Source: Dermabacter hominis NBRC 106157 (GTDB lineage Bacteria > Actinomycetota > Actinomycetes > Actinomycetales > Dermabacteraceae). Taken from it: a stretch of DNA of 64,000 nucleotides. Each line of letters starts with the position of its first letter. Within the stretch, counting starts at the first letter, position 1. The translations under genes and the position numbers were made by a program. The stretch is from NCBI RefSeq assembly GCF_001570785.1, contig NZ_BCSI01000001.1, positions 372,001 through 436,000 on the forward strand. The letters run 5' to 3'. Positions 45,013-53,475 of the stretch are shown piece after piece. The notes below the pieces were generated by a model that saw only the letters and a program-made list of their open reading frames with translations, did not search any database and was not told where the DNA came from.

Positions 45013-47541
45013 ATGAAGGCACTTCGTACTCTTTCCGTGACGTCAGAACTCCCCGCCGAGCTCGAGGGGCTTCGCACCCTCGCCTACAACCTTCGGTGGA
45101 CCTGGAACGCCGAAACCCGCGACCTTTTCGAGGCGCTCGATCCGCGTGCGTACGAGGAGAGCAACCGCAATCCCGTTGTGCAACTCGGGATGGTGCCCGC
45201 GCGCCGCTACAGCGAGGTTGCGGCTGATCCGAAGTTCCGCTCTGCCCTCGAGGACTGCCTCGAGGATCTCGACACCTACATGACGAGTGAGCGCTGGTTC
45301 CAGAAAGAGGTGCCGGCCGCTCCGGCAATCGCGTACTTCTCGATGGAGTTCGGTATCACCCCGACCCTCCCGATCTACTCGGGTGGTCTCGGCATCCTCG
45401 CCGGTGACCACCTGAAGTCCGCCTCGGACCTCGGCGTCGACCTCATCGGCGTGGGTCTGCTTTATCAGTGGGGCTACTTCTCCCAGTCGCTCAACCGCGA
45501 AGGTTGGCAGCAGGAAAACTACAAGCAGAACGTCACTGAGGATCTCGCGGTCGTGCCCGTGACGGATGCCGACGGTGACCAGGTGTGCGTGAATGTCACG
45601 TTCCCCGGCGAGCGGATCATCACGATCGCTCTGTGGAAGGCCCAGGTGGGGCGCATCTCGCTGCTTCTCCTCGATACGAACGTTGAAGGCAACGACGAGG
45701 GCGCCCGCCAGATCACCGACCGCCTTTACGGTGGCGACCACTTCCACCGTATTGAACAGGAGATCGTGCTCGGCATCGGCGGTGTGCGAGCCGTCGAGCG
45801 GTTTGCTGAGCTCGAGGGGCGCCGCGAGCGAGACGTCTTCCACCTCAACGAGGGCCACGCGGGCTTCCTCGGCCTCGAACGCATCGGTCAGCTCATGGGT
45901 AAGGGCCTGAGTTTTGATGCGGCGCTCACGAAGACCCGTGCGGGCTCGGTCTTTACCACTCACACCCCCGTTCCCGCCGGTATCGATCGTTTCGATGCGG
46001 GCCAGCTGCGTCACTTCCTCGATGCGGACGGCAACGGCATTTCACGCCTCGTCCCGAATCTGCCGGTGGAGGCTGCGCTCGCGCTCGGTGTCGAGGATGG
46101 CGGGCAGATCTTCAACATGGCGCACATGGGGTTCCGCCTCTCGCAGCGGTCGAATGGTGTTGCGAAGCTCCACGGCGAGACGAGCCGCCGCATGTTCAAG
46201 GACCTTTACCCGGGCTTCGACGAGGCGGAGGTGCCGATCACCTCGATTACGAACGGCGTGCACCGCCGCACGTGGATCTCGCGTCCCATGGATGCGCTGT
46301 ACAAGAGCGTGTTCGGCGATATTGACCTGTCGGCGCGCAGCGACTGGTCGCAGCTTGGGACCTTGAGTGACGAGGCGCTTCTCGATGTCCGAAATACGCT
46401 GCGCGCGAATCTTGTCGAGCGTGCGCGCGAGGATGTACGCCGTTCGTGGGTGCGCCGTGGTGCGCACCCGGGCGAGCTTGGCTGGGTTGATTCGGTGCTC
46501 GACCCGAACGTGCTTACGATCGGCTTTGCGCGTCGCGTCTCAACCTACAAGCGCCTCACGCTCATGTTGAGCCAGCCGGAGCGCTTGCGGGACATCCTCC
46601 TCAACGAGGAGCGGCCCGTGCAGATCGTCGTGGCTGGCAAGGCGCACCCCGCGGATTACCCCGGCAAGGAGTTCATGCAGCGCCTCGTGCAGTTCGCGGA
46701 CGATCACGGCGTGCGCCACCGCATCGTGTTCCTCGCGGACTACGACATTCGCATGGCGCAGTACCTCGTGTCCGGCTCGGACGTGTGGCTCAACAACCCA
46801 ATTCGCCCGGAGGAGGCCTCGGGCACCTCGGGCATGAAGGTTGCGCTCAACGGCGGTCTCACGTTCTCGACCTCCGACGGTTGGTGGGATGAAATGGCCA
46901 CCGACGACGCCGGCTGGACGATCGAAACCGTCGACATCGAGGACCGCGCCGAGCGCGACCGCCTCGAGGCGGAGAGCCTCTACAACATTCTCGAGAACCG
47001 CATCGTTCCGCTGTTCTACGACAGGGATGAGAGCGGCGTTCCGGCGAAGTGGTTGCAGATGGTGCGCAATTCCCTCGTGGAAATCGCGCCGAAGGTGACC
47101 GCGACTCGCATGGTGCGCGATTACGTCGAGCAGCTGTATGCGCCGGCTTCGCAGTCGGTTGCGCTGTTTGCGAACGATGAGGGTCTTTCTCACGAGTTCG
47201 CCGAGTACAAGCAGCGGCTTGCACAGGGCTGGGGCGGCGTGAGTGTTCACGACGTCGAGGATTCGGTTAACGGTGATGTTCTCGCCGTGAGCGCGAGTGT
47301 TGAGCTCGGGGAGATCCATGCCGACGACGTCCAGGTCCAACTTGTCGTGGGCTCCGCGAACGAGGACGGCGAGCTTGAGGATCCCATCACCGTGGCGATG
47401 ACGCAGGGCGTGGATGGCCGCTATGCGGCCGAGCACCCGCTCGAAACCCTCGGGTCGGTGGGCTACACCGTGCGTGTCGTGCCGTCGCATCGCGTTCTTG
47501 CTCACACCGCTGAGCTTGGCCTAGTGCGCGTCGCACAGTGA
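45013..47541 (+). CDS. glgP: Alpha-glucan (glycogen/maltodextrin) phosphorylase
   Basis: An 842-residue GT35 phosphorylase of the AgpA/thermophilic type, releasing glucose-1-phosphate from glycogen or maltodextrins. The N-terminus LPAELEGLRTLAYNLRWTWN is a marker of this class. Substrate motifs SMEFGITPTLPIYSGGLG, LNEGHAGFL and TTHTPVPAGIDRF are present, and the PLP Lys is in EASGTSGMKVALNGGLTFS. It starts at ATG 45013 with AAGGGA very close upstream. The next genes encode a sugar-type ABC importer. Regulation may involve the large hairpin just before it. Confidence 0.95.
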   Translation: MKALRTLSVTSELPAELEGLRTLAYNLRWTWNAETRDLFEALDPRAYEESNRNPVVQLGMVPARRYSEVAADPKFRSALEDCLEDLDTYMTSERWFQKEVPAAPAIAYFSMEFGITPTLPIYSGGLGILAGDHLKSASDLGVDLIGVGLLYQWGYFSQSLNREGWQQENYKQNVTEDLAVVPVTDADGDQVCVNVTFPGERIITIALWKAQVGRISLLLLDTNVEGNDEGARQITDRLYGGDHFHRIEQEIVLGIGGVRAVERFAELEGRRERDVFHLNEGHAGFLGLERIGQLMGKGLSFDAALTKTRAGSVFTTHTPVPAGIDRFDAGQLRHFLDADGNGISRLVPNLPVEAALALGVEDGGQIFNMAHMGFRLSQRSNGVAKLHGETSRRMFKDLYPGFDEAEVPITSITNGVHRRTWISRPMDALYKSVFGDIDLSARSDWSQLGTLSDEALLDVRNTLRANLVERAREDVRRSWVRRGAHPGELGWVDSVLDPNVLTIGFARRVSTYKRLTLMLSQPERLRDILLNEERPVQIVVAGKAHPADYPGKEFMQRLVQFADDHGVRHRIVFLADYDIRMAQYLVSGSDVWLNNPIRPEEASGTSGMKVALNGGLTFSTSDGWWDEMATDDAGWTIETVDIEDRAERDRLEAESLYNILENRIVPLFYDRDESGVPAKWLQMVRNSLVEIAPKVTATRMVRDYVEQLYAPASQSVALFANDEGLSHEFAEYKQRLAQGWGGVSVHDVEDSVNGDVLAVSASVELGEIHADDVQVQLVVGSANEDGELEDPITVAMTQGVDGRYAAEHPLETLGSVGYTVRVVPSHRVLAHTAELGLVRVAQ

Positions 47542-47571
47542 ATGGGGTGTACGCTGGCATAGCTTGTCGTT

Positions 47572-47594
47572 AGGTCGGGCATAAGTATCGACCT
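47572..47594. promoter_or_regulatory. Candidate operator before the sugar ABC importer
   Basis: AGGTCG and CGACCT are perfect arms around the 11-base spacer GGCATAAGTAT. TTGTCG is seen at 47564-47569. It lies 40 bp before the first permease gene and could be a repressor site; function is inferred. Confidence 0.4.
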
Positions 47595-47633
47595 CAAGAT
47601 GTCAGAGAGTATCGGGTGGAAGGAGTCGATCGG

Positions 47634-48500
47634 ATGATGCGGCTTCGCCACCCGATTCTTTCGTGGCTCTTCGTGTTGCCCGCGGCGATAGGCGTGTTTG
47701 CCTTCATTCTCTTGCCGGTCGTTGTGGCCTTCGGGCTTTCACTGACGAACTGGGAGATCGTCGGCTCGCACGACTTCATCGGTCTCAAAAACTACGAGAT
47801 CCTGTTCACAGGTGACGCACTGTGGAACTCCTTGTTTGTCACGCTTCTCTTCACCCTCATGAGTGTGCCTCTCGGGATCGCGCTCGGGCTGCTGCTCGCG
47901 ATCCAGCTCAATAAGATGTTCCCCGGATCGACCCTGTTCCGGGTGATCGTCGTGATCCCGTGGGTGTGCGCGCCGGTTGCGATCGGCGTCGTGTGGAAAT
48001 GGATCTACCAGCCCACCTACGGCGCCCTGAACGCGCTGCTTGGAACTCGAATCGAATGGTTGAGCTCGCACACGCTCGCCCTTCCTGCCGTGGCATTCGT
48101 CGCGGTGTGGCAGGCCGTCGGATATAACGCGCTGTTCTACCAGGCCGGGCTCCAGAAGATCCCGCCGTCGATTTACGAAGCCGCTGAGCTTGACGGTGCG
48201 GGCAGCATCCGGAGGTTTTTCGCGATTACGCTGCCCCTTTTGAATCCCACGACGTTCTTCGTGGCGCTCACGCAGATGGTCGCGAGCTTCCAGGTGTTCG
48301 ACACCGTGTATTCGCTGACCGGGGGAGGGCCCGGCGATAGCACCCAGGTCATTGCCTCGCTCATCTACAACGAGGCGTTTGGCGCGGGCCGGCTTGGGCG
48401 GGCTGGAGCCGTTGCCGTGATCCTCTTCGTCATCCTCGCGGCTCTCTCGTTTATTCAGCAGCGGTTCTTCTCGAGCCGCATCACCTACGACATGTCCTGA
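47634..48500 (+). CDS. Sugar-type ABC importer permease (MalF/UgpA-like)
   Basis: A 288-residue permease with six hydrophobic segments and the EAA loop IYEAAELDGAGSIRRFFAIT at about residues 180-199. WEIVGSHDFIGLKNYE near residue 40 is typical for carbohydrate importers (CUT1). The start is ATG 47634 with GGAAGGAG 8 bp upstream; GTG 47616 is an alternative. It follows glgP by 92 bp and pairs with the next permease. There is no ATPase gene in this unit. Confidence 0.9.
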   Translation: MMRLRHPILSWLFVLPAAIGVFAFILLPVVVAFGLSLTNWEIVGSHDFIGLKNYEILFTGDALWNSLFVTLLFTLMSVPLGIALGLLLAIQLNKMFPGSTLFRVIVVIPWVCAPVAIGVVWKWIYQPTYGALNALLGTRIEWLSSHTLALPAVAFVAVWQAVGYNALFYQAGLQKIPPSIYEAAELDGAGSIRRFFAITLPLLNPTTFFVALTQMVASFQVFDTVYSLTGGGPGDSTQVIASLIYNEAFGAGRLGRAGAVAVILFVILAALSFIQQRFFSSRITYDMS

Positions 48501-48511
48501 GGGCGGTGTCT

Positions 48512-49342
48512 ATGAAGAAAAAGTCGGTGCTTTCGGCGATCGTGGCGTACACGATCCTCATCATTGCTGCCGTGCTTACACTCGCGCCGTTTTCGCTGTC
48601 GATCATGACGGCGCTGCGTGCCCCCAGTGACTTCCTCCGCCAGGGCCCCATTCACCTCCCGGACCCCGCGACGATCGAGAACTTTTCGGCGCTCTTCACG
48701 GGGTCCCATAGCTTTGTGACCCCATTTGCCGTGACGACGCAAATGGTCGCGGTGATCCTTGTGGGGCAGATCATTTTCTCCATTCTCGCGGCCTACGCGT
48801 TTGCGTATCTGCAATTTCCTGGTCGTGACGTGCTGTTCTGGGCGTTTATTGCGACCTTGCTCGTTCCGCAGGTCGTGGTTGTCGTGCCTCTGTTCCTCGC
48901 CTTCCAGCAGATGGAGCTGCGCAATACATTCTGGGCGCTCGTGTTGCCGTTCGTGTTTGGCAGCCCGTACGCCGTGTTCTTGCTCCGTGAAAACTTCCGG
49001 AGCGTGCCTCAGGAGCTGCTTGACGCGATGCGCGTTGATGGCGCGGGGCACCTGCGGTTGATTCGCAGCCTCGTGGTGCCCCTCAACCGTCCGATCATCG
49101 TGACGCTCATCGTGATCACCGTGGTGACCCACTGGAATTCCTTCATGTGGCCGCTCATTATCACGACGGGGGACACGTGGCAGACCCTTACGGTTGCGAC
49201 CTCGGCGCTCAGTACCCAGTACAACAACAATTGGACGATGGTCATGGCGGCAACGACGCTCGCGATGATTCCGCTCATCCTTCTGTATCTCGTGTTCCAG
49301 AAGCAGGTGGCGCAGTCGATCGGTGGAACCGAACTGCGATAA
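48512..49342 (+). CDS. Sugar-type ABC importer permease (MalG/UgpE-like)
   Basis: A 276-residue CUT1 permease. Six membrane helices are visible, with the EAA loop ELLDAMRVDGAGHLRLIRSL at about residues 167-186 and the PLIITTGDTWQTLTVA loop near the end that is common in this subunit. I choose ATG 48512 with GAGGGCGG upstream over GTG 48506. It ends 98 bp before the lipoprotein gene, a gap that holds a palindrome and a hairpin. Confidence 0.9.
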   Translation: MKKKSVLSAIVAYTILIIAAVLTLAPFSLSIMTALRAPSDFLRQGPIHLPDPATIENFSALFTGSHSFVTPFAVTTQMVAVILVGQIIFSILAAYAFAYLQFPGRDVLFWAFIATLLVPQVVVVVPLFLAFQQMELRNTFWALVLPFVFGSPYAVFLLRENFRSVPQELLDAMRVDGAGHLRLIRSLVVPLNRPIIVTLIVITVVTHWNSFMWPLIITTGDTWQTLTVATSALSTQYNNNWTMVMAATTLAMIPLILLYLVFQKQVAQSIGGTELR

Positions 49343-49349
49343 ACATCGC

Positions 49350-49364
49350 TTATGGCATCCATAA
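49350..49364. promoter_or_regulatory. Palindromic operator TTATGG-cat-CCATAA ahead of the lipoprotein gene
   Basis: Perfect 6-base arms with a 3-base centre. The left arm lies 17 bp before TATGCT (49373-49378), so the palindrome covers the -35 region of a possible separate promoter for the lipoprotein gene. Confidence 0.55.
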
Positions 49365-49392
49365 ATATCCGGTATGCTCGTGCGTTAACAAT

Positions 49393-49417
49393 GTGCAGGG
49401 CACGAGGGTGCCCGCAC
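49393..49417 (+). other. Stem-loop in the leader of the sugar-binding lipoprotein gene
   Basis: GTGC(a)GGGCAC pairs with GTGCCCGCAC around loop GAGG, a 10-bp stem with one bulged A. It is 24 bp before the ATG. Similar stems before binding-protein genes raise mRNA stability, which would give more lipoprotein than permease; here that is inference. Confidence 0.55.
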
Positions 49418-49440
49418 GACCGTTGAAGAAAGGCCATCAA

Positions 49441-50733
49441 ATGGTTTCACGTCGCACAGTTCTCTCCGGTGGACTCGTAGCCTCCGCGGCCGCGGCACTC
49501 GCCGCGTGCTCGCCGTCAGATTCGGGCTCGTCCGCGAAGAAGGGCTCGGGTTCCGACGCCGGGGCGCTTAAGTTCCGCATTTGGGATAGCACGGCGAAGG
49601 CGGCATACGAGGAGTCGCTCAAGAAGTTCACCGAGGAATCGGGGATCAAGGTCGAGGTCGAGGTCGTTCCGTGGGACGACTACTGGACGAAGCTGCCTCT
49701 CGATCTCTCTGACGGCGCTTCGGATAGCGCCCCCGATGTGTTCTGGCTGAACTCCGCGAGCTTCACCCAATTCCAGCAGGCCGGAGCGCTCGTCGATATT
49801 TCGGAGAAGCTCGGCGGGTCCGTGAAGGACTGGGAGAAGGCTGTCGTTGACCTGTACACCCGCGACGGCTCGCTGTGGGGTGTTCCGCAGGTCTGGGACT
49901 CGATCGCCCTCTTCTACAACAAGAACCTCACCGACGCCGCTGGCGTGGACCCCACGACACTCGCCTTCGATCCCACCGCCGGCTCGGATGCCCTTCGCGA
50001 TGCCGCCACCGCGCTCACGAAGGATGGCGTGTTCGGTTTCAATGCGGCGTGCGATCGCCAATCCATCATTGGCCCCTTCCTGAGCTCGAACGGTGCCGAG
50101 TGGCAGGATGCCAACGATATGTACGCATTCGATTCAGAGCAGGGCGTCCAGGTGTTCTCCTACCTCGCTGCGCTCGTCAACGAACTCAAGGTTGCGCCTT
50201 CGGCCGCTGACACCAACACGAACGGTGACTTCGCGCGTGACCTGTTTATCCAGGGTAAGCTCGGCCTCTTCCAGAGCGGCCCGTTTAGCCTCAAGACGAT
50301 CCACGATTCAGTTGACGGCGCCTTCGAGTGGGCTATCGCCCCCATGGTGGCGGGCCCGAAGGGGGCGAAGTCGCTCGTGCACGGCGTGGTTGCCGCGGGT
50401 AACGCGAAGCGCGAGGACCAGGACTCGGTTGCGAAGCTTCTCGAATGGCTCGGCTCGAAGGAGGGGCAGCTGCCCCTGGGTGAGCAGGGAATTTCGTTCC
50501 CCGGCCACGTGGATGCGCAGCAGTCCTTCGTGGACTTCTGGAAAGAGCAGGGCGTCGACGTCGAGCAGTTCATCGAAGCGGCGAAGAACCCCGGCCCCGC
50601 GGATACCGGCGCAAAGTCCCTCGCCGGCCTCAATGCCGTAATGCCCGTCTTCCAGGAGATCTTCGCGGGCAATCTCTCCGCCGAGGAAGGCGTCAAGAAG
50701 GCCCAGGAAGAGGGTAATGCCGCGATGGCCTGA
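49441..50733 (+). CDS. Sugar-binding lipoprotein of ABC importer
   Basis: A 430-residue extracellular binding protein. The N-terminus SRRTVLSGG is a good Tat motif and Cys23 lies in a textbook lipobox LAAC, followed by a Ser/Gly/Lys linker. The mature part has the CUT1 fold: FRIWDSTAKAAYEESLKKFTE, SDSAPDVFWLNSASF and LWGVPQVWDSIALFYNK. It is the last gene of the permease-permease-lipoprotein group. Its position behind glgP makes alpha-glucosides or maltodextrins a reasonable guess, but the substrate is open. GAAAGG is upstream of ATG 49441. It is convergent with the epimerase gene. Confidence 0.9.
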   Translation: MVSRRTVLSGGLVASAAAALAACSPSDSGSSAKKGSGSDAGALKFRIWDSTAKAAYEESLKKFTEESGIKVEVEVVPWDDYWTKLPLDLSDGASDSAPDVFWLNSASFTQFQQAGALVDISEKLGGSVKDWEKAVVDLYTRDGSLWGVPQVWDSIALFYNKNLTDAAGVDPTTLAFDPTAGSDALRDAATALTKDGVFGFNAACDRQSIIGPFLSSNGAEWQDANDMYAFDSEQGVQVFSYLAALVNELKVAPSAADTNTNGDFARDLFIQGKLGLFQSGPFSLKTIHDSVDGAFEWAIAPMVAGPKGAKSLVHGVVAAGNAKREDQDSVAKLLEWLGSKEGQLPLGEQGISFPGHVDAQQSFVDFWKEQGVDVEQFIEAAKNPGPADTGAKSLAGLNAVMPVFQEIFAGNLSAEEGVKKAQEEGNAAMA

Positions 50734-50743
50734 GCCCCGCGGT

Positions 50744-51652
50744 TTAGGCGAAAATTGCCTCGCTCCACCTCGTTGACTCGAGGCCGTGCTCTTCGGTGAG
50801 CGCTCCGGGCGCGAGGCGTGATGGCGAGTCCCACAGATATCGTTGCTGCGAAAGCGAACGGAGTGTGGGGCTCGCCATCCCCGTTAAAGAGAGTGCCCAT
50901 GCTGGGATTGTGCGAATCTTCGGCGCGCTCACGTTTGCGCGGGTGGAGACGATGTGCGCCAGTTCGCGGAAGGTGACCGGTGTGGGGGAGGGGGCGTTGA
51001 GTATCGCGCTCGAGTCGCCCGCGAATACGCGCGTGTGCTCTCGGGCCACGTGGATCATGGCGTCGGCGAGGTCCGACACGAACGTCATGGCGTGATCGGT
51101 GTCGGGGCCTCCGAGAACCCAGCATGTTTTTCCCGCGAGGGTGGGGTTGATGATGCTCATCGTGGGCACCGACGCCTTCGCGGAGGCGCCTTTTCCCACG
51201 AGGTCGGCGGCAACAACACTCGCGGTGTGCGCCGCATGTGCCGCGCGAGCTTCGAGGAGCTCGGCGCGCACGTCCCCGAGGGGAGAGCACGGGCGTATCG
51301 GCGCTCCCTCGTGCAGGTCGTGCGCCTGTGCCCCGAACGCGTAGACGGATTCGGGGAAGACGACGGGGATGCCAAGGCCTTCGGCGACGTCCATGACCGC
51401 TTGCTCGCGGTGGGGCAGTTCCTCTCGCCAGGCCTTTGCGGTGTAGGGCGCGTGGATGCAGTGCATGATCGCGTCCGCGCCGCGCGCCTCGCGTTCGAGT
51501 AGAGCGCGCTCGCCTGCGTCGCCCGCAATGACGCGCACCCCTTCGATTGGGTGTGCGCTGCGCCGGATAACTGTCACATCGTCACCCGTTGCGCGCAGTG
51601 ACCTGACGATTGCGTTGCCGATTTGCCCGGCCCCCGTGACGAGAATCTTCAA
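50744..51652 (-). CDS. NAD-dependent epimerase/dehydratase-type (extended SDR) protein
   Basis: A 302-residue Rossmann protein that begins MKILVTGAGQIGNAIV (GxxGxxG cofactor site). FPESVYAFG resembles the SDR active-site region, but a full YxxxK is not evident, so it may be an atypical SDR. It is divergent from a TetR gene across a 120-bp gap with matching palindromic boxes; regulation by that protein is likely. The pair probably reacts to a small molecule. Substrate unknown. Confidence 0.82.
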   Translation of the reverse strand: MKILVTGAGQIGNAIVRSLRATGDDVTVIRRSAHPIEGVRVIAGDAGERALLEREARGADAIMHCIHAPYTAKAWREELPHREQAVMDVAEGLGIPVVFPESVYAFGAQAHDLHEGAPIRPCSPLGDVRAELLEARAAHAAHTASVVAADLVGKGASAKASVPTMSIINPTLAGKTCWVLGGPDTDHAMTFVSDLADAMIHVAREHTRVFAGDSSAILNAPSPTPVTFRELAHIVSTRANVSAPKIRTIPAWALSLTGMASPTLRSLSQQRYLWDSPSRLAPGALTEEHGLESTRWSEAIFA

Positions 51653-51673
51653 AACAGCCCTCCAAAATGTGAT

Positions 51674-51734
51674 CAGTGCTCTCGTTTAAGAAATATAGGT
51701 GCTCGCACCCTTGAAAACAAGAGCACTGCTCTCG
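51674..51734. promoter_or_regulatory. TetR operator region between the epimerase and tetR
   Basis: CAGTGCTCTCG (51674-51684) and CACTGCTCTCG (51724-51734) are near-identical. The second lies in the perfect palindrome AGAGCA-c-TGCTCT (51720-51732), and the two sites also face as AGTGCTCTcGTTT and AAACaAGAGCACT. Such paired sites fit a TetR dimer controlling both divergent genes. Confidence 0.75.
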
Positions 51735-51772
51735 CTATCGATTTCGAGTCTGTTCAATGCGAGGATGGACGC

Positions 51773-52546
51773 ATGAGTGAACGCCGAAGCCGCGCCGAGA
51801 ATCGGCGGCGCATGGAAACTGAAATCCTGCGCCTTGCCAGGCAGCAGCTCGAGGAAAAAGGCCCCGCAGACCTCTCATTGCGAGAAATTGCCCGAGACAT
51901 GTCGGTCGCGTCATCGGCCCTATACAGATACGTGCGCGACCGCGATGAGCTGCTCACGCTCCTCGTCATCGACGCCTACACCGACCTTGCTGATGCCGTT
52001 GACGACGCCTTGGGTCTGGACCCAGAAGAGCGGGGTGGCGCAGAAAGCCCCGAGGACCTCGGAACGTTCGCGCGCGCCATGCGCTCATGGGCGCTCGCAA
52101 ACGCAGCGCGATGGGGTCTCGTCTACGGCACGCCCGTTCCCGGCTACGCCGCGCCAGCCGACCAAACTGTCGCACCGGGCACGCGTCTACTCGCCCGTCT
52201 CGCGCACATCGTCGCTGCCGGCAACCTTCTCGGCGCCGACCCCAGCGGCGCCTATGCCGCGTTCCTCGAGGGCGGGTTGGAGGACGTGTTCGGGACCAGT
52301 GACCGGAGCGATCTCGACAACGTGGGAGCAGAGGCAGGAGAAACCTGCGCAATAAACCGCGGCGAGGCCACTAGACGCGCGGCGACCACGATCGACCTCT
52401 GGTGCGCGCTACTCGGCACGATCAACGCCGAGGTTTTTGGCCAGCTCGGTCCCGGCCTCGACAAAGTAGGCGGGGAGATTCTCGAGCGGCTCGTCGAATC
52501 GTGGACCGCGACGCTCTTCCCCGAGACGGTAAAGGGTGGTCGCTAG
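51773..52546 (+). CDS. TetR-family regulator with TetR_C-type (WHG) domain
   Basis: A 257-residue repressor. The HTH is at about residues 15-60: ILRLARQQLEEKGPADLSLR, EIARDMSVASSALYRYVRDRDEL. The C-domain resembles the WHG family (ARWGLVYGTPVPGYAAP). GAGGA precedes ATG 51773. It stands opposite the epimerase gene and should control it through the AGAGCAcTGCTCT site. Its stop shares CTAG with the convergent lactonase gene, so the two genes overlap by four bases. Confidence 0.9.
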   Translation: MSERRSRAENRRRMETEILRLARQQLEEKGPADLSLREIARDMSVASSALYRYVRDRDELLTLLVIDAYTDLADAVDDALGLDPEERGGAESPEDLGTFARAMRSWALANAARWGLVYGTPVPGYAAPADQTVAPGTRLLARLAHIVAAGNLLGADPSGAYAAFLEGGLEDVFGTSDRSDLDNVGAEAGETCAINRGEATRRAATTIDLWCALLGTINAEVFGQLGPGLDKVGGEILERLVESWTATLFPETVKGGR

Positions 52547-53475
52547 GCGAAACTCCACGGCTCGCGAGTATTCGTGCGGAGCCGGTAAAGGCTCGTGGTG
52601 GCCGTGATGAAGAGGTCCTGGCCGTCCTCGCCACCGAAACAGAGATTAGACACAACCTCTGGAACGGGCGCGTGGGCGATCAGAGAGCCGTCGGAATCAA
52701 ACACGCTCACCCCGTTCCCGCCGGAGGACCATACCCGGTCCTCTTCGTCGACGGTGATGCCATCGGGAACCCCGGCCGCGGGGCAGGCAAACGGGCGCCC
52801 GCTGCCCTTGACGACCGCGTTGTCAGCGTCGAGGTCGAAGGCCCAAATATGGTGGCGGCCTGCGCTATCCGTGACGGATTCGGGGGCGTTTTCCTCGGGT
52901 TTATCGGGGTTGTCGGCGGTGTTCGTGACGTACAGGCGTTTACCGTCGCGGCTGAAAGCGATGCCATTCGGGCGGCTCAGTTCGGTCACAACGGCCTCGA
53001 GGTCGCCGTGGTGATCGAGCTTGAACACGTACGAGCGCCCGTACTCCATCTCGCCCGGCTGCCCCTGGCCCTCGCTGAGGATCCCGTAGGGAGGGTCGGT
53101 GAACCAGATCGTGTGCTCGATCGGGTGCACGGCAACGTCGTTCGGGGAGTTGAGGCGCCCGCCTTCGAAGAAGTCGATGAGCATTTCCGCATCCATGAAC
53201 GGCACGAGCGGCGCCTTATCGAGCGAGCGGGTCCCGTGGTTGCATTCAACGACTCCCAGGTCGGGGTGGTGAGCGCGGCCATTGGTGTAGTTGACGCCGT
53301 TTTTCCACACGAGCGTTTCACCGGTTGCGGGGTCGAGCTGGATGATGCGGTTGTTCGGGATGTCGCTAAAGCGCACGACCTTCTCGAGGGGGTACCACAG
53401 GGGGCCTTCGGCCCAGGCCGCGCCGGTCGCGACCTTCTCGACGCGGGCGCTCGGGTCAAACGGCGGGGTGGTCAC
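52543..53475 (-). CDS. SMP-30/gluconolactonase-type lactonase
   Basis: A 310-residue six-bladed propeller. AAWAEGPLWYP gives the metal-binding Glu; GRLNSPNDVAVHP gives the Asn; ELSRPNGIAFSRDG and GVPDGITVDEEDRVW give the further Asn/Asp. It should open a sugar lactone, such as gluconolactone. The gene overlaps the TesB gene by 20 bp on the same strand and lies 2 kb from a gluconokinase gene, which supports gluconate formation; exact substrate is not proven. Confidence 0.85.
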   Translation of the reverse strand: MTTPPFDPSARVEKVATGAAWAEGPLWYPLEKVVRFSDIPNNRIIQLDPATGETLVWKNGVNYTNGRAHHPDLGVVECNHGTRSLDKAPLVPFMDAEMLIDFFEGGRLNSPNDVAVHPIEHTIWFTDPPYGILSEGQGQPGEMEYGRSYVFKLDHHGDLEAVVTELSRPNGIAFSRDGKRLYVTNTADNPDKPEENAPESVTDSAGRHHIWAFDLDADNAVVKGSGRPFACPAAGVPDGITVDEEDRVWSSGGNGVSVFDSDGSLIAHAPVPEVVSNLCFGGEDGQDLFITATTSLYRLRTNTREPWSFA

